From Opitutaceae bacterium UBA3033 (GTDB taxonomy: Bacteria; Verrucomicrobiota; Verrucomicrobiia; Opitutales; Opitutaceae), in assembly GCA_002367815.1 (NCBI GenBank), contig DFDG01000210.1, forward strand, positions 1 to 32,414: DNA of 32,414 nucleotides, given 5' to 3'. The notes under the pieces were generated by a model. The model did no database searches. It saw only the letters and a program-made list of their open reading frames with translations, and was not told the origin of the DNA. Made by a program: the position numbers and the translations under genes. Positions 15,232 to 23,442 of the stretch are shown here, in pieces. Position 1 is the stretch's first letter. Every line of letters starts with the position of its first letter.

Positions 15232-16239
15232 ATGACATCTGAACAAAAATTTGAACTTATCGGCGTGGGCAACCCTATCATGGATTTGCTCGCCCACGTG
15301 GATGACGCATTTCTGACCAAACACGTCGCGGGAGTCAAAGGCGGCATGGTGCTGGTGGACGATAGCGATATCGCAACACTGGTGCAGCTAATTAACGGAA
15401 ACGTGGCGACGATGCCGGGTGGCTCTGCGGCCAACACCACCCTGGGCGCCACCAACCTCGGCCTGAGCACAACCTACCTCGGCAAAATCGGTAGTGATAT
15501 CACCGCGGAGCATTATCTGAAAAATTTCACCGAGGCCGGTGGTGATGGCTCACGTTTCAAACGTGCCATAATGCCCAACGGCCGATGCCTGTCTTTGGTC
15601 ACACCTGATGGCCAACGCACTTTACGCACCCATCTGGGCGCAGCCATGACTCTGGATCCCGCCGAAGTAACGGTCGCAGATTTCCAAGGATCACGTCATG
15701 CCCACATCGAAGGTTATCTACTCTTCAACCCTGCCCTCGCTGACAAAGTAATGGCTTCCGCTCGGGCCGCAGGTTGCACGCTCAGTATCGACCTCGCTTC
15801 ATTCGAAGTCGTCAATGTCGCACGCGATTGGATCTTCGCCCAGTTGCGCGAAGGCATCGATATCGTTTTCGCCAACGAGGACGAGGCGAGAGCACTTTTC
15901 CAACGCAGCGACGATTACGAAAACTTCGCGCGGGAGTTCGCCGGTTTCGGCGGTATTGCCGCAGTTAAAATGGGTGCCGCGGGTGCTTGGATTGCCCAGA
16001 GCAGTGCCCTGCATCGCATCGAGCCGGTTAAAGTGCGCAACCTCGTCGATACAACCGGAGCAGGCGACTCGTGGGCTGCCGGATTCCTCTATGGACATCT
16101 GCGGGGTGCATCCCTGTCGACTTCGGGAGCCATCGGCTCAATTCTGGGTGCTGAAACCGTGCAACACCTCGGTGCCGCCATCCCGGAAATGCATTGGCCC
16201 AGGATAAATGCAGAAGCCGACAAACTCCTCAAGCAGTAG
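15232..16239 (+). CDS. PfkB-family kinase, adenosine kinase-like
   Basis: This 335-residue cytosolic sugar or nucleoside kinase of the ribokinase/PfkB family has GVGNPIMDLLAHVDD at the start, the first signature PGGSAANTTLGATNLG (about residues 62-77), GKIGSD, and the second signature DTTGAGDSWAAGFLYG (about 273-288), whose Asp is the catalytic base. The layout matches the adenosine kinase-like branch (cd01168 type), which would turn adenosine or a related nucleoside into its 5'-phosphate. Substrate assignment from sequence alone is weak. The ATG at 15232 leads into the conserved core. It follows the DUF6941-like gene by 40 nt. Confidence 0.88.
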   Translation: MTSEQKFELIGVGNPIMDLLAHVDDAFLTKHVAGVKGGMVLVDDSDIATLVQLINGNVATMPGGSAANTTLGATNLGLSTTYLGKIGSDITAEHYLKNFTEAGGDGSRFKRAIMPNGRCLSLVTPDGQRTLRTHLGAAMTLDPAEVTVADFQGSRHAHIEGYLLFNPALADKVMASARAAGCTLSIDLASFEVVNVARDWIFAQLREGIDIVFANEDEARALFQRSDDYENFAREFAGFGGIAAVKMGAAGAWIAQSSALHRIEPVKVRNLVDTTGAGDSWAAGFLYGHLRGASLSTSGAIGSILGAETVQHLGAAIPEMHWPRINAEADKLLKQ

Positions 16240-16282
16240 GACCGATCTTCTGAACAGAAATCACCCCCTTATCAGGTCGGTC
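16240..16282 (+). terminator. Possible terminator hairpin after the PfkB gene
   Basis: GACCGA (16240-16245) can pair with TCGGTC (16277-16282) across a long loop that contains a smaller TTCTG/CAGAA hairpin, followed by TTTC. It lies between two converging genes. The stem is short and the loop long, so this is only a candidate. Confidence 0.25.
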
Positions 16283-16284
16283 TT

Positions 16285-16686
16285 TCAGGGCTTAATCGCC
16301 TGACCAAAACCGATATCGTGGCCGTCGAGATCTTGTGTGCCAAATTCCCGGCAACCATAGGGTTGATTGCAGAGTTCATAATCAATCTTGGCGCCTCGCG
16401 CGACGAATTCGGCATGCAACGCATCGGCATCCGACACCCAAAAATAGATATCCCACAGCTTGTCCACGACAGTCCAATTGGGCACTACATGTTTGGGATC
16501 CTCGACCTGTCTCAGCATCACCGACAGTCCGTCACGTTGCAGCATAACAAAGGCGGCCGGTTCGCCCCAAAATTTCTCGTATCTGAAACCCATCGCATCC
16601 CGGTAATGATTGGCCGCGGCTACCACATCTTTGACCAGCAATACCGGTGCCGTGGCTTTTAACTGTGGTTTGATCGGGTCAGCCAT
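16285..16686 (-). CDS. VOC-family (glyoxalase/bleomycin-resistance-like) protein
   Basis: This 133-residue protein has the vicinal-oxygen-chelate fold: PVLLVKDVVAAANHYRDAMGF near the N-terminus is the first beta-alpha module, and GAKIDYELCNQPYGCREFGTQDLDG with HDIGFGQ at the C-terminus is the second. VOC proteins bind a metal and act as lyases, dioxygenases or binding proteins; the substrate cannot be told here. The ATG at 16686 (MADPIK) was preferred over a GTG at 16701. It is convergent with the PfkB-type gene and divergent from the ABC exporter, with a 208-nt spacer full of inverted repeats. Confidence 0.88.
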   Translation of the reverse strand: MADPIKPQLKATAPVLLVKDVVAAANHYRDAMGFRYEKFWGEPAAFVMLQRDGLSVMLRQVEDPKHVVPNWTVVDKLWDIYFWVSDADALHAEFVARGAKIDYELCNQPYGCREFGTQDLDGHDIGFGQAIKP

Positions 16687-16776
16687 GGTGGATAAAAACA
16701 CTTAATCGAACGCCCTTAGAGATACCCCCGATTTCAAGCCCTTCAAGGCAAGAATCCGACAATAAGTGATCCATGG

Positions 16777-16884
16777 CCAAGTCAGTTGCCTTATAACAAA
16801 CGGCTGTCAGTGACAGTTGGTTATAAGTTGCCCGCAGGTCACAGCCCATTGACTTGGTAACTTTTACCTCCGAACCCAGTTACC
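16777..16884. promoter_or_regulatory. Nested inverted repeats between VOC and ABC genes
   Basis: Three inverted repeats share this divergent spacer. The outer pair is CCAAGTCA (16777-16784) and TGACTTGG (16850-16857). Inside it lies TTATAAC (16791-16797) and GTTATAA (16820-16826), around a central CTGTCA-G-TGACAG (16804-16816). To the right, GGTAAC (16856-16861) and GTTACC (16879-16884) end 10 nt before the ABC start codon. All arms are perfect. The place suggests operators for one or more dimeric regulators, or a structured leader of the ABC mRNA. TTGACT at 16849-16854 could be a -35 box. Confidence 0.5.
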
Positions 16885-16894
16885 CTATTAGTCC

Positions 16895-17815
16895 ATGCTT
16901 TCTCTCAACTCCGTCACCAAGCGTTATGGCTCCATCGTCGCGCTCGACAATGTCTCACTTGAAATTGGTCAGGGCGAATTTTTCGGACTGCTAGGCCCCA
17001 ATGGCGCGGGTAAGTCCACCCTCATGTCCCTCGTAGCAGGATTACGCGCCGCCGATACTGGAGCGCTCACCCTCAACGATCAATCTCTCTCCGACCGTGG
17101 AGCCGCCACTCGCACCGAACTCGGGCTCGTGCCTCAACACATCGCGTTGTATGAGGAACTTTCCGCCGACCAGAACCTGCGCATATTTGGCGAACTTTAC
17201 GGGCTGCGCGGCAAGGAACTGAAAAATCGTATCGATGCCGCCCTTGAAGCGGTGCAATTGACCGACCGGCGTAAAAGCCCCGTCAAAACCTATTCCGGTG
17301 GCATGCAACGCCGTCTCAACCTGGTCGCCGCCTTGTTGCATCGCCCAAAACTTTTGCTCTGTGACGAGCCGACCGTCGGCATCGACCCCCAATCGCGCAA
17401 TGCGATCTTTGAATATTTAGAGCACCTTAATCGCGAAGGTCTGACCATCATCTATTCAACCCACTACATGGAGGAAGCCACTAGACTCTGTTCACGCATC
17501 GGCATCATCGATCATGGTAACCTCCATGCGCTTGGCACGCTCGACGAATTATTGGCTAAGCTGCCTTTTGAGGAAGAGATTCGATTTCCTTCTAACGCCG
17601 ACACAGACACCTTCGCGGCCATGCTTACCATCCATGGAGAAATCGACACCAGTGATGGCACTCACCGTTTTCGTCCTAAACCAGACTACAAGCTCTCTGC
17701 CCTCTACGCCCTCGCTGAATCGCAAGGCCTGCCGGCCCGACTCTTCACCAGCCAACGCCCTACCCTCGAAGCCTTGTTCCTCCATCTGACTGGCCGCACC
17801 TTGCGTGATACCTGA
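16895..17815 (+). CDS. ABC transporter ATP-binding protein (ABC-2 exporter)
   Basis: This 306-residue ATPase shows Walker A GPNGAGKST (about 34-42), the signature YSGGMQRR (about 133-140), Walker B LLLCDEPTVGID (about 153-164) and the switch His in YSTHYMEEA (about 188-196). It belongs to the DrrA/YhaQ-like branch that pairs with ABC-2 permeases for drug, lipid or polymer export. The last 90 residues form the usual small regulatory domain. It is the first gene of a two-gene operon, 28 nt before the permease gene at 17844. Substrate unknown. Confidence 0.95.
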   Translation: MLSLNSVTKRYGSIVALDNVSLEIGQGEFFGLLGPNGAGKSTLMSLVAGLRAADTGALTLNDQSLSDRGAATRTELGLVPQHIALYEELSADQNLRIFGELYGLRGKELKNRIDAALEAVQLTDRRKSPVKTYSGGMQRRLNLVAALLHRPKLLLCDEPTVGIDPQSRNAIFEYLEHLNREGLTIIYSTHYMEEATRLCSRIGIIDHGNLHALGTLDELLAKLPFEEEIRFPSNADTDTFAAMLTIHGEIDTSDGTHRFRPKPDYKLSALYALAESQGLPARLFTSQRPTLEALFLHLTGRTLRDT

Positions 17816-17843
17816 GCGAAATCGAAACCCAACTCCCATCGAT

Positions 17844-19199
17844 ATGAACTCAATTTTCGTTCTCTTCCGCAAAGACTTCCCCAATTTTTTTCGTAACAAA
17901 GCCGCCGTGGGCCTGACCTTCATCGTGCCATTTGCTTTGATTTATCTCTTCGGCCAAATCTTCGGGATCAATCGCACCGATTCCGGCCCAAGTGGATTTC
18001 CTCTGGCGGTGGTCAATGCGAGTGACAATCCCGCCGCGGCCAAACTGGTGGATGCATTAAAAGCGGAAAAGAGCTTCCGCGTGCTGACTGACTTCACGAA
18101 TCCTGACGAGCCTACCCGACCGCTCACTGAAGCTGATCTTCGACCCATGATGGAAGCCACCAGTCCGGACTTTCGATTCGCATTGGTCATCCCGCAGGAT
18201 GTCGTGCGCGTGGACACTTTGGGGCTGCACCTCAAAATTCTCTCCAACCCACGCAACGAAATCGAAACCCAGACTATCAACGGCATCCTCCAAAAAACCA
18301 TATTCTCCAATGTGCCCGAATTGCTCAGCCAATCGTTGCAGGCCCAAGCCAAGCAATACCTTGGCACGCCCAAACTGAAGACGTTCAATAGCCGCATCGC
18401 CAGCGCCGTTGCCGAAAGTTTCGGAGGCGACAAAGACCAAATAGAAAAAGAAATTGCCGCGGGTAACCTTACCCTAAGACGGCTCGATTCCGATGATACT
18501 GAAGTTGATGGAGAGAAGAAGGCGGCCTCCCCTGACTTTTTTCCCCAGTTGGTAAAAATCGACACCGAACAAGTGGTCGGGACCAATGTGAAAAGCCCGG
18601 CCGCAACCCGCATAGTCGGTGGTTGGGCGATGCAGTTTTTACTTTTCGCTCTCAGTGCCTCGGCGACTGCCCTGTTTCGTGAACGCGATGCCGGACTCTT
18701 TCAACGGCTCCTCGCCGCTCCCGTTACTCGGGCTCACATTCTCTGGAGTAAATTCCTCTACGGCGTATGCATCGGCCTGATCCAACTTACCGTGCTGTTC
18801 TTTGCGGGACAGATACTGTTCGGTATCGAAGTAATGCCGCACATCGGCATATTGCTCGTAGTGTGTATTTTTGCGGCAGGATCCTGCACTGCGTTTGGCA
18901 TGCTTTTGGCCGCCATTTCTCCCAACGCGGAAGCCGCGAGTGGTCTGGCGACATTCCTGATTCTTTTCATGAGCGCGATCGGCGGGGCTTGGTTCCCCAT
19001 CAGCTTGATGCCCGAGTTCATCCAACAATTCAGCAAACTCACCCTGGTGTATTGGTCCATGGAAGGATTCAGCTCAGTTCTCTGGTCTGGTCATGGTCTG
19101 GTCCAAATTCTGCCCATCCTGGGCATCCTTGCCGGGATCACGGCCTTGATCATGAGCATCGCCATCTGGCGCTTCAACAAAGGCCGACTGTTCGAGTAA
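17844..19199 (+). CDS. ABC-2 type permease
   Basis: This 451-residue inner-membrane protein has one N-terminal helix (about residues 22-42), a large extracytoplasmic domain (about 45-260) and five C-terminal helices (from about 265 to the end). This layout is typical of YhgE/NatB/DrrB-like ABC-2 permeases with a large outside loop. The motif FRERDAGLFQRLLAAPVTRAHILWSK (about 285-310, with cytoplasmic coupling-helix features) is the hallmark of the family. The ATG at 17844 was chosen over 17805 because the core MNSIFVLFRKDF starts there. It forms a complete exporter with the ATPase upstream. The repeat cluster at 19217-19346 lies just downstream. Confidence 0.93.
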   Translation: MNSIFVLFRKDFPNFFRNKAAVGLTFIVPFALIYLFGQIFGINRTDSGPSGFPLAVVNASDNPAAAKLVDALKAEKSFRVLTDFTNPDEPTRPLTEADLRPMMEATSPDFRFALVIPQDVVRVDTLGLHLKILSNPRNEIETQTINGILQKTIFSNVPELLSQSLQAQAKQYLGTPKLKTFNSRIASAVAESFGGDKDQIEKEIAAGNLTLRRLDSDDTEVDGEKKAASPDFFPQLVKIDTEQVVGTNVKSPAATRIVGGWAMQFLLFALSASATALFRERDAGLFQRLLAAPVTRAHILWSKFLYGVCIGLIQLTVLFFAGQILFGIEVMPHIGILLVVCIFAAGSCTAFGMLLAAISPNAEAASGLATFLILFMSAIGGAWFPISLMPEFIQQFSKLTLVYWSMEGFSSVLWSGHGLVQILPILGILAGITALIMSIAIWRFNKGRLFE

Positions 19200-19216
19200 C
19201 TCCCCTCCAACCAGAC

Positions 19217-19284
19217 AATGTCACCTATTAAGTGACACTTAAAACCGCCATTTCCCCTATGAATGTCACTTAATAGGTGACATT
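19217..19284. repeat. Inverted pair of TGTCAC/GTGACA repeat units
   Basis: Unit A (19217-19237) and unit B (19264-19284) are exact reverse complements over 21 nt, separated by 26 nt. Each unit is itself an imperfect palindrome with TGTCAC at one end and GTGACA at the other around a TA-rich centre. As RNA the pair would form a very stable hairpin. Its place right after the ABC-2 permease stop fits a transcription terminator or a REP-like dispersed element. Confidence 0.8.
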
Positions 19285-19317
19285 CAATTCAAGTCGTTTT
19301 GCTGAACAGACGGAGGT

Positions 19318-19346
19318 AAAAGTGTCACGTAATACGTGACACTTTT
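19318..19346. repeat. Third TGTCAC/GTGACA palindrome
   Basis: A perfect palindrome has 14-bp arms around one central A (19332): left arm AAAAGTGTCACGTA, right arm its reverse complement ending in TTTT. It belongs to the same sequence family as the pair at 19217-19284 but has G/C at the variable position. The TTTT end would also let it act as an intrinsic terminator in either direction. Confidence 0.8.
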
Positions 19347-19443
19347 CAGAGTGATACCGGATAGTTGGTATTTCCCTTCAAACCTTGGAATGCGTATTTT
19401 GACTTTGCGCCGTGGTCGCTTTGCATGAAATTGAACTCCCGCC

Positions 19444-20721
19444 ATGTCCGCCGATCTAGAGCACCATATCACTTCCCTCGCCCAACGCGCTCGCGCTGCC
19501 TCCCTCGTGCTGGCGACGATATCGACGGCGAAGAAGAATGCTGCCCTGCAACATCTGGCTGAACTGCTGATCCAGAATAACGCGGCACTTCTAACCGCCA
19601 ACACGCGCGATCTGGTCGCAGCTTCGGAAAACGATCTGACCAGCGCGCAAATCGATCGACTCACCCTGACTCCAGAACGATTGCATCATCTCGCGGAAAG
19701 TGTGCGTCAGGTAATTGAACTGCCTGATCCCGTGGGCGAATTGTTGGACGAGAGCACACGACCCAACGGCTTGCTGCTGCGTCGCGTTCGTGTCCCCATT
19801 GGCGTAATCGGCATTGTCTATGAAGCGCGGCCCAATGTCACCATCGACTGTGCGGTGCTCTGCTTGAAAAGCGGCAACGCGGCGATCCTACGCGGCGGCA
19901 AGGAATGCTTTCACACCAACACCGCGCTCGCCGAACTCATCTCCCTAGCTTTGGCCAAAGCAGACTTGCCAACTGACGCGGTGCAATTGATTCCGACGAC
20001 GGATCGGGCCGCACTCACCACCCTGTTGAAACTCGACACGCTGGTGCACTGCATCATCCCGCGCGGTGGGGAAAGTCTCATTCGTTTCGTCGCCCAAAAC
20101 AGCACGATACCCGTGATCAAACATTATCAGGGTGTTTGTTTCGTTTATGCGGATCGCGCGGCCGACCTGACCATGGCGGAAAGAATCATCGTCAATGCCA
20201 AGACCTCTCGGCCCGGGGTGTGCAACGCTGCCGAGCAACTACTCGTGCATCGCGAAATCGCCGAAAATTTTCTCCCAACCGCCGCGCGGGCACTCATCGC
20301 TGCAGCCAAGGTGGAATTACGTTGCGATGCTGAGTCTTCCGCCATTCTCAGCGCGGCCCAGATCGCCCATGTGGCTGCAACCAACGCCGATTACACGACT
20401 GAATTCCTCGCTCAGATTCTCGCCGTGCGGGTGGTGGATTCACTTGATCAGGCTATCGCCACGATCAATCGTGACAGTTCGGGACATACAGAAAGCATTG
20501 TGACCGAGGATGAAACAGCAGCACGCAAGTTTCAAACTGCCGTGGACAGTGCGGCGGTGCTTTGGAACGCGAGCACCCGTTTCAACGATGGTTTTGAATT
20601 CGGGCTGGGGGCTGAAATCGGTATCTCGACTGATCGGCTGCATGCACGTGGTCCGATGGGACTCAGGGAACTTTGCAGCTACAAATGGCTCGGCACCGGC
20701 ACGGGCCAGGTGCGGGGTTGA
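19444..20721 (+). CDS. proA: Glutamate-5-semialdehyde dehydrogenase (gamma-glutamyl phosphate reductase)
   Basis: This 425-residue cytoplasmic enzyme reduces gamma-glutamyl phosphate with NADPH to glutamate 5-semialdehyde, the second step of proline synthesis. The aldehyde dehydrogenase fold shows GVIGIVYEARPNVTID (about 120-135), LKSGNAAILRGGKE (about 141-154) and the catalytic Cys at about residue 260 in TSRPGVCNAAEQLL. The C-terminal FNDGFEFGLGAEIGIS and LHARGPMGLREL are diagnostic. Length is normal. No proB lies in the window, so proA is unlinked here. No clear Shine-Dalgarno precedes the ATG. Confidence 0.97.
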   Translation: MSADLEHHITSLAQRARAASLVLATISTAKKNAALQHLAELLIQNNAALLTANTRDLVAASENDLTSAQIDRLTLTPERLHHLAESVRQVIELPDPVGELLDESTRPNGLLLRRVRVPIGVIGIVYEARPNVTIDCAVLCLKSGNAAILRGGKECFHTNTALAELISLALAKADLPTDAVQLIPTTDRAALTTLLKLDTLVHCIIPRGGESLIRFVAQNSTIPVIKHYQGVCFVYADRAADLTMAERIIVNAKTSRPGVCNAAEQLLVHREIAENFLPTAARALIAAAKVELRCDAESSAILSAAQIAHVAATNADYTTEFLAQILAVRVVDSLDQAIATINRDSSGHTESIVTEDETAARKFQTAVDSAAVLWNASTRFNDGFEFGLGAEIGISTDRLHARGPMGLRELCSYKWLGTGTGQVRG

Positions 20722-20798
20722 AAACAGTTTAAGTTTCAAACTAGATTCCGGGCTCAGATTGCCACCCCGGCTAGTTACCCTCAACCCCACTACCTCCC

Positions 20799-21355
20799 AT
20801 GAAAGACAATCTGCTCGTGCCTGCGCTTGCCGCAGTTGCCATGTTTGTTTTCGGTGCCATTTTCTGGATGAGCCCCTTCCCCTACAAAGTCCTCTAAACC
20901 ACCGCCGATGATCGCGTTACGGTGGCTGCCTTGGACGCCGTTTTCCCTGCCACGGGAATATATGTGGTGCCGGGGCCACATCTAGATCCGAAAGTCTCGG
21001 CTGAACTTTACAAAAAAGGACCCAGTGCCATGGTCCATTTCACCAAGGAAGGTTTCGATATGATGGACCCATGGTATTCGCCAAAGGATATATTCACTAC
21101 TTTGCAGTAGCCTTTTTACTGGGTGTGCTTTTGCGCAAATCTGCCAACAGTTTCAAAGGATACCGCTGCATCGTAAAACTGAGCACTTTCGTCGGATTGA
21201 CCGGCTCACTGCTGTTGGCCCTCAGCGAATCCATTTGGTGGCACCATATTTGGAGCTGGAGCCTGATAAATCTACTTTATGGCACCCTCACGTTTACGGT
21301 AGCGGGTTTAGTGTTTGGCAAATTCATCAAACCCGGAGCAGTCAAAACTGAGTGA
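20799..21355 (+). pseudogene. Multi-pass membrane protein, disrupted by a stop and a frameshift
   Basis: A coding sequence starts at ATG 20799 with one helix (LVPALAAVAMFVFGAIFW), then meets TAA at 20895-20897. The same frame resumes with a periplasmic-looking segment (FPATGIYVVPGPHLDPK, about 20940-20990) and then breaks near 21065-21075, after which the sequence continues in another frame through two or three further helices (YIHYFAVAFLLGVLLRKS, then SLLLALSESIWWHH, then VAGLVFGKFIK) to TGA at 21353-21355. Read together, the parts make one protein of about 185 residues with a helix, an outside loop and a membrane C-half. I recognise it only as a conserved small membrane protein. Two lesions imply real decay. 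Confidence 0.7.
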
Positions 21356-21375
21356 TGATCATTTAGCGAAAGCAC

Positions 21376-21407
21376 CAACGGAGCAGTAACCTTCGATTGC
21401 TTCGTTG
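21376..21407. other. Stem-loop downstream of the membrane pseudogene
   Basis: A 10-bp stem with one G-U pair (CAACGGAGCA 21376-21385 with TGCTTCGTTG 21398-21407) has a 12-nt loop. No U-run follows, so it may be a processing or attenuating hairpin rather than an intrinsic terminator. Confidence 0.35.
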
Positions 21408-21473
21408 ATGTTGCGATAAGCATTATTCTGGGATTGAACGGAACCGAACTCAACCGACGCTTTCCATTATCAC

Positions 21474-22070
21474 ATGTCCATCGGAGGCCGATACACCCTA
21501 AATCTCATTACTCTGTCATTTTGTCTTTCGGCGGTGGCATTGCCGGCACAGAAGACTACGGACGCTAAGAGTGATCAACCCCCTGTCAGGAAACGGGCCG
21601 TTTCCCAAGGTGTGGCTGAGGCTTTGGCCGCGGGTATGCCAAAATACGATCCGCCCAAACCGGTTGAGAAAGAGCCTGAAGAGGAAGCGGTGGATATGCG
21701 TGAAATCGACCAACCCCGTAACAAGATCATCCGTCTGCCAGAATACGTGGTCAGGGAAAAGAAACCTCCGGTGTTTCGCGAACGCGATATCTACACCACC
21801 AAAGGGCTGAGCGAACTCGCCAAGAAGCGTTACCTCTCCCAATCCGTCCAAGCGCTTAATCGCTACACCATCCCGCTTTTTGGCATGAGTGCAGAAGCTT
21901 ATGCTTTGATGCTTTATGCCGAGGACGAACGATTGAAAAATATCTCGGAATTGAACGATACCGCCAAGGATATCAGTCTGGTCAATCCGGAGAATGCCAA
22001 GGAAATCAAGGCGGCAACTCGCGATACCTACGGACGCGGATTCGACTACACCTATCGCAAGAAGGATTAA
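21474..22070 (+). CDS. Exported hypothetical protein
   Basis: This 198-residue protein has a clear Sec-type signal peptide (LNLITLSFCLSAVALPAQ, about residues 9-26, cleavage after ALPA). The mature part is highly charged: a Pro/Lys/Glu-rich linker (about 50-75), then IRLPEYVVREKKPPVFRERD (about 85-104), and a helical C-terminal half ending in TYGRGFDYTYRKKD. I do not recognise a family, but the motif LPEYVVREKKPPVFRERDIY has the look of a lineage-specific envelope protein. It is probably periplasmic. It is separated from the pseudogene by 118 nt and faces the minus-strand gene at 22079. Confidence 0.7.
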   Translation: MSIGGRYTLNLITLSFCLSAVALPAQKTTDAKSDQPPVRKRAVSQGVAEALAAGMPKYDPPKPVEKEPEEEAVDMREIDQPRNKIIRLPEYVVREKKPPVFRERDIYTTKGLSELAKKRYLSQSVQALNRYTIPLFGMSAEAYALMLYAEDERLKNISELNDTAKDISLVNPENAKEIKAATRDTYGRGFDYTYRKKD

Positions 22071-22078
22071 CCTCCGGA

Positions 22079-22369
22079 CTAGACTTCAAGTAATTCACGG
22101 GCAATATCCGCCCACTCTTCTTCCAGCGTCGTCTTGGGTTCTGGCCGACGGGCCCGGGCATACCAATAAGCCGCATTGCTGGCGTCCCCTTCCTTGCGAT
22201 GCAGATAGGCATGAACCCATGCCGCTTCGGTCGATGCATCATCCTGCACCCTGCGATGGGCCTTTTCCCACTCACCTTTTCCGTCATGCCAAAGGCCCTG
22301 CAAGGGGGAACCCAGACCTTGGGGGACGGTCGATTCCTGCAGAGACGATTGAAATTCCGTAAATGACAT
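22079..22369 (-). CDS. Conserved small hypothetical protein
   Basis: This 96-residue soluble protein has motifs GLWHDGKGEWEKAHRRVQDD (about 28-47) and AAWVHAYLHRKEGDASNAAYWYARA, the latter two TPR-like helices with conserved His and Trp. Small proteins of this pattern are widespread in several phyla and have no known function as far as I can tell. The ATG at 22369 was chosen over a GTG three codons upstream. It is divergent from birA: the two starts lie only 48 nt apart, so a shared promoter region is likely. Confidence 0.75.
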   Translation of the reverse strand: MSFTEFQSSLQESTVPQGLGSPLQGLWHDGKGEWEKAHRRVQDDASTEAAWVHAYLHRKEGDASNAAYWYARARRPEPKTTLEEEWADIARELLEV

Positions 22370-22417
22370 TTGCACCAACCTACCTACCGGCCTTCTAGTG
22401 GCAATCCCTCTGACCGC

Positions 22418-23407
22418 ATGTCCAACGCCGAACTCGTCATTCTTCGCGAATTAACCACCCAAGCGCCGAACTATGTTTCGGGGGCCGTCTTGGCGACGAA
22501 ACTCGGCATCAGTCGGGTGGCCATCTGGCAACACATGGGAAAATTACGGGGCCAAGGTTTCGAATTTCAAACCCAACGCGCCCGTGGTTATCGTTTGATC
22601 AAAAAGCCCGATGGCCTGCATGGCACCTTGATCGAAGCGCTGCTAAAATCCAGAAAACGTGAATTCCCTCTGACCGTGCTGGAAACAGTCGACAGCACCA
22701 ACGACGAGGCTGCCCGACAACTTGCCGCGGGCCGGGTTGATCCCTTTGTCGTGCTGGCTTGCGAACAAACCCGGGGACGGGGGCGTTTCGGCCGGGTTTG
22801 GCACAGCGATGATCACAACAATCTTTACGCGAGTTTTGCCTTTCGGCCCCATTTATCGCCCCGACGGATGCCCACCTTCACCTTGTGGATGGGAGTCAAT
22901 ATATGTGAATTGATCACCAATTTCTGCTCGGTAAGCGCCGGGTTGAAATGGCCGAATGACATTGTCTTTAATGGCCGCAAAGCCGGCGGCATGCTCACCG
23001 AAGCACGCATCGATTCCGATCAAATGCGCGACTTGGTTTTTGGGTTAGGCCTCAATGTCAACCAACCGACCAACACCTGGCCGCCGGAGCTTTCGCTGCG
23101 GGTCACATCATTGGCGGCGCAAACCGGAAAACCCATCGATCTCAATCATTTTGCGGCTGCCCTGATTGGACGCGTGATCCTCGCCTACAATCAGTTCATC
23201 GATGGCCGTTATGCCTCCAAGTTGGCTGATGATTGGAAGCGCTTCGATGTTTTGCACGGACGCCAAGTGGTGGTGCTAAATGGAACCCAACGCATTGAGG
23301 GCACAGCCACCGGAATCGACGACGCGGGGTCGCTCCTTATTCGGGACACCAAGGGCCGATCACAACGATTCTCGGCCGGCGATGTCACCTTGGAGAAAGT
23401 AGATTGA
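22418..23407 (+). CDS. birA: Biotin--[acetyl-CoA-carboxylase] ligase / biotin operon repressor
   Basis: This 329-residue bifunctional protein has an N-terminal winged helix (about residues 5-65; LGISRVAIWQHMGKLRGQGF) that would bind the biotin operator, and a ligase domain. Ligase motifs are TVDSTNDEAARQL (about 88-100), the adenylate loop EQTRGRGRFGRVW (about 115-127), LKWPNDIVFNGRKAGGMLTE (about 170-190) and LGLNVNQP. The C-terminal SH3-like domain is present (VVVLNGTQRIEGTATGID). It activates biotin with ATP and joins it to the carboxylase carrier protein. The ATG at 22418 was chosen from the family start. It lies 35 nt upstream of the exporter cassette on the same strand. Confidence 0.95.
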   Translation: MSNAELVILRELTTQAPNYVSGAVLATKLGISRVAIWQHMGKLRGQGFEFQTQRARGYRLIKKPDGLHGTLIEALLKSRKREFPLTVLETVDSTNDEAARQLAAGRVDPFVVLACEQTRGRGRFGRVWHSDDHNNLYASFAFRPHLSPRRMPTFTLWMGVNICELITNFCSVSAGLKWPNDIVFNGRKAGGMLTEARIDSDQMRDLVFGLGLNVNQPTNTWPPELSLRVTSLAAQTGKPIDLNHFAAALIGRVILAYNQFIDGRYASKLADDWKRFDVLHGRQVVVLNGTQRIEGTATGIDDAGSLLIRDTKGRSQRFSAGDVTLEKVD

Positions 23408-23442
23408 GCTTCCCTTCACCCCACCCACTATAGATTCACCGT

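Noticed and set aside
18639..19060. Minus-strand frames opposite the ABC-2 permease
   Set aside because: Their sequences are shadows of the permease codons, with no domain and no ribosome site.
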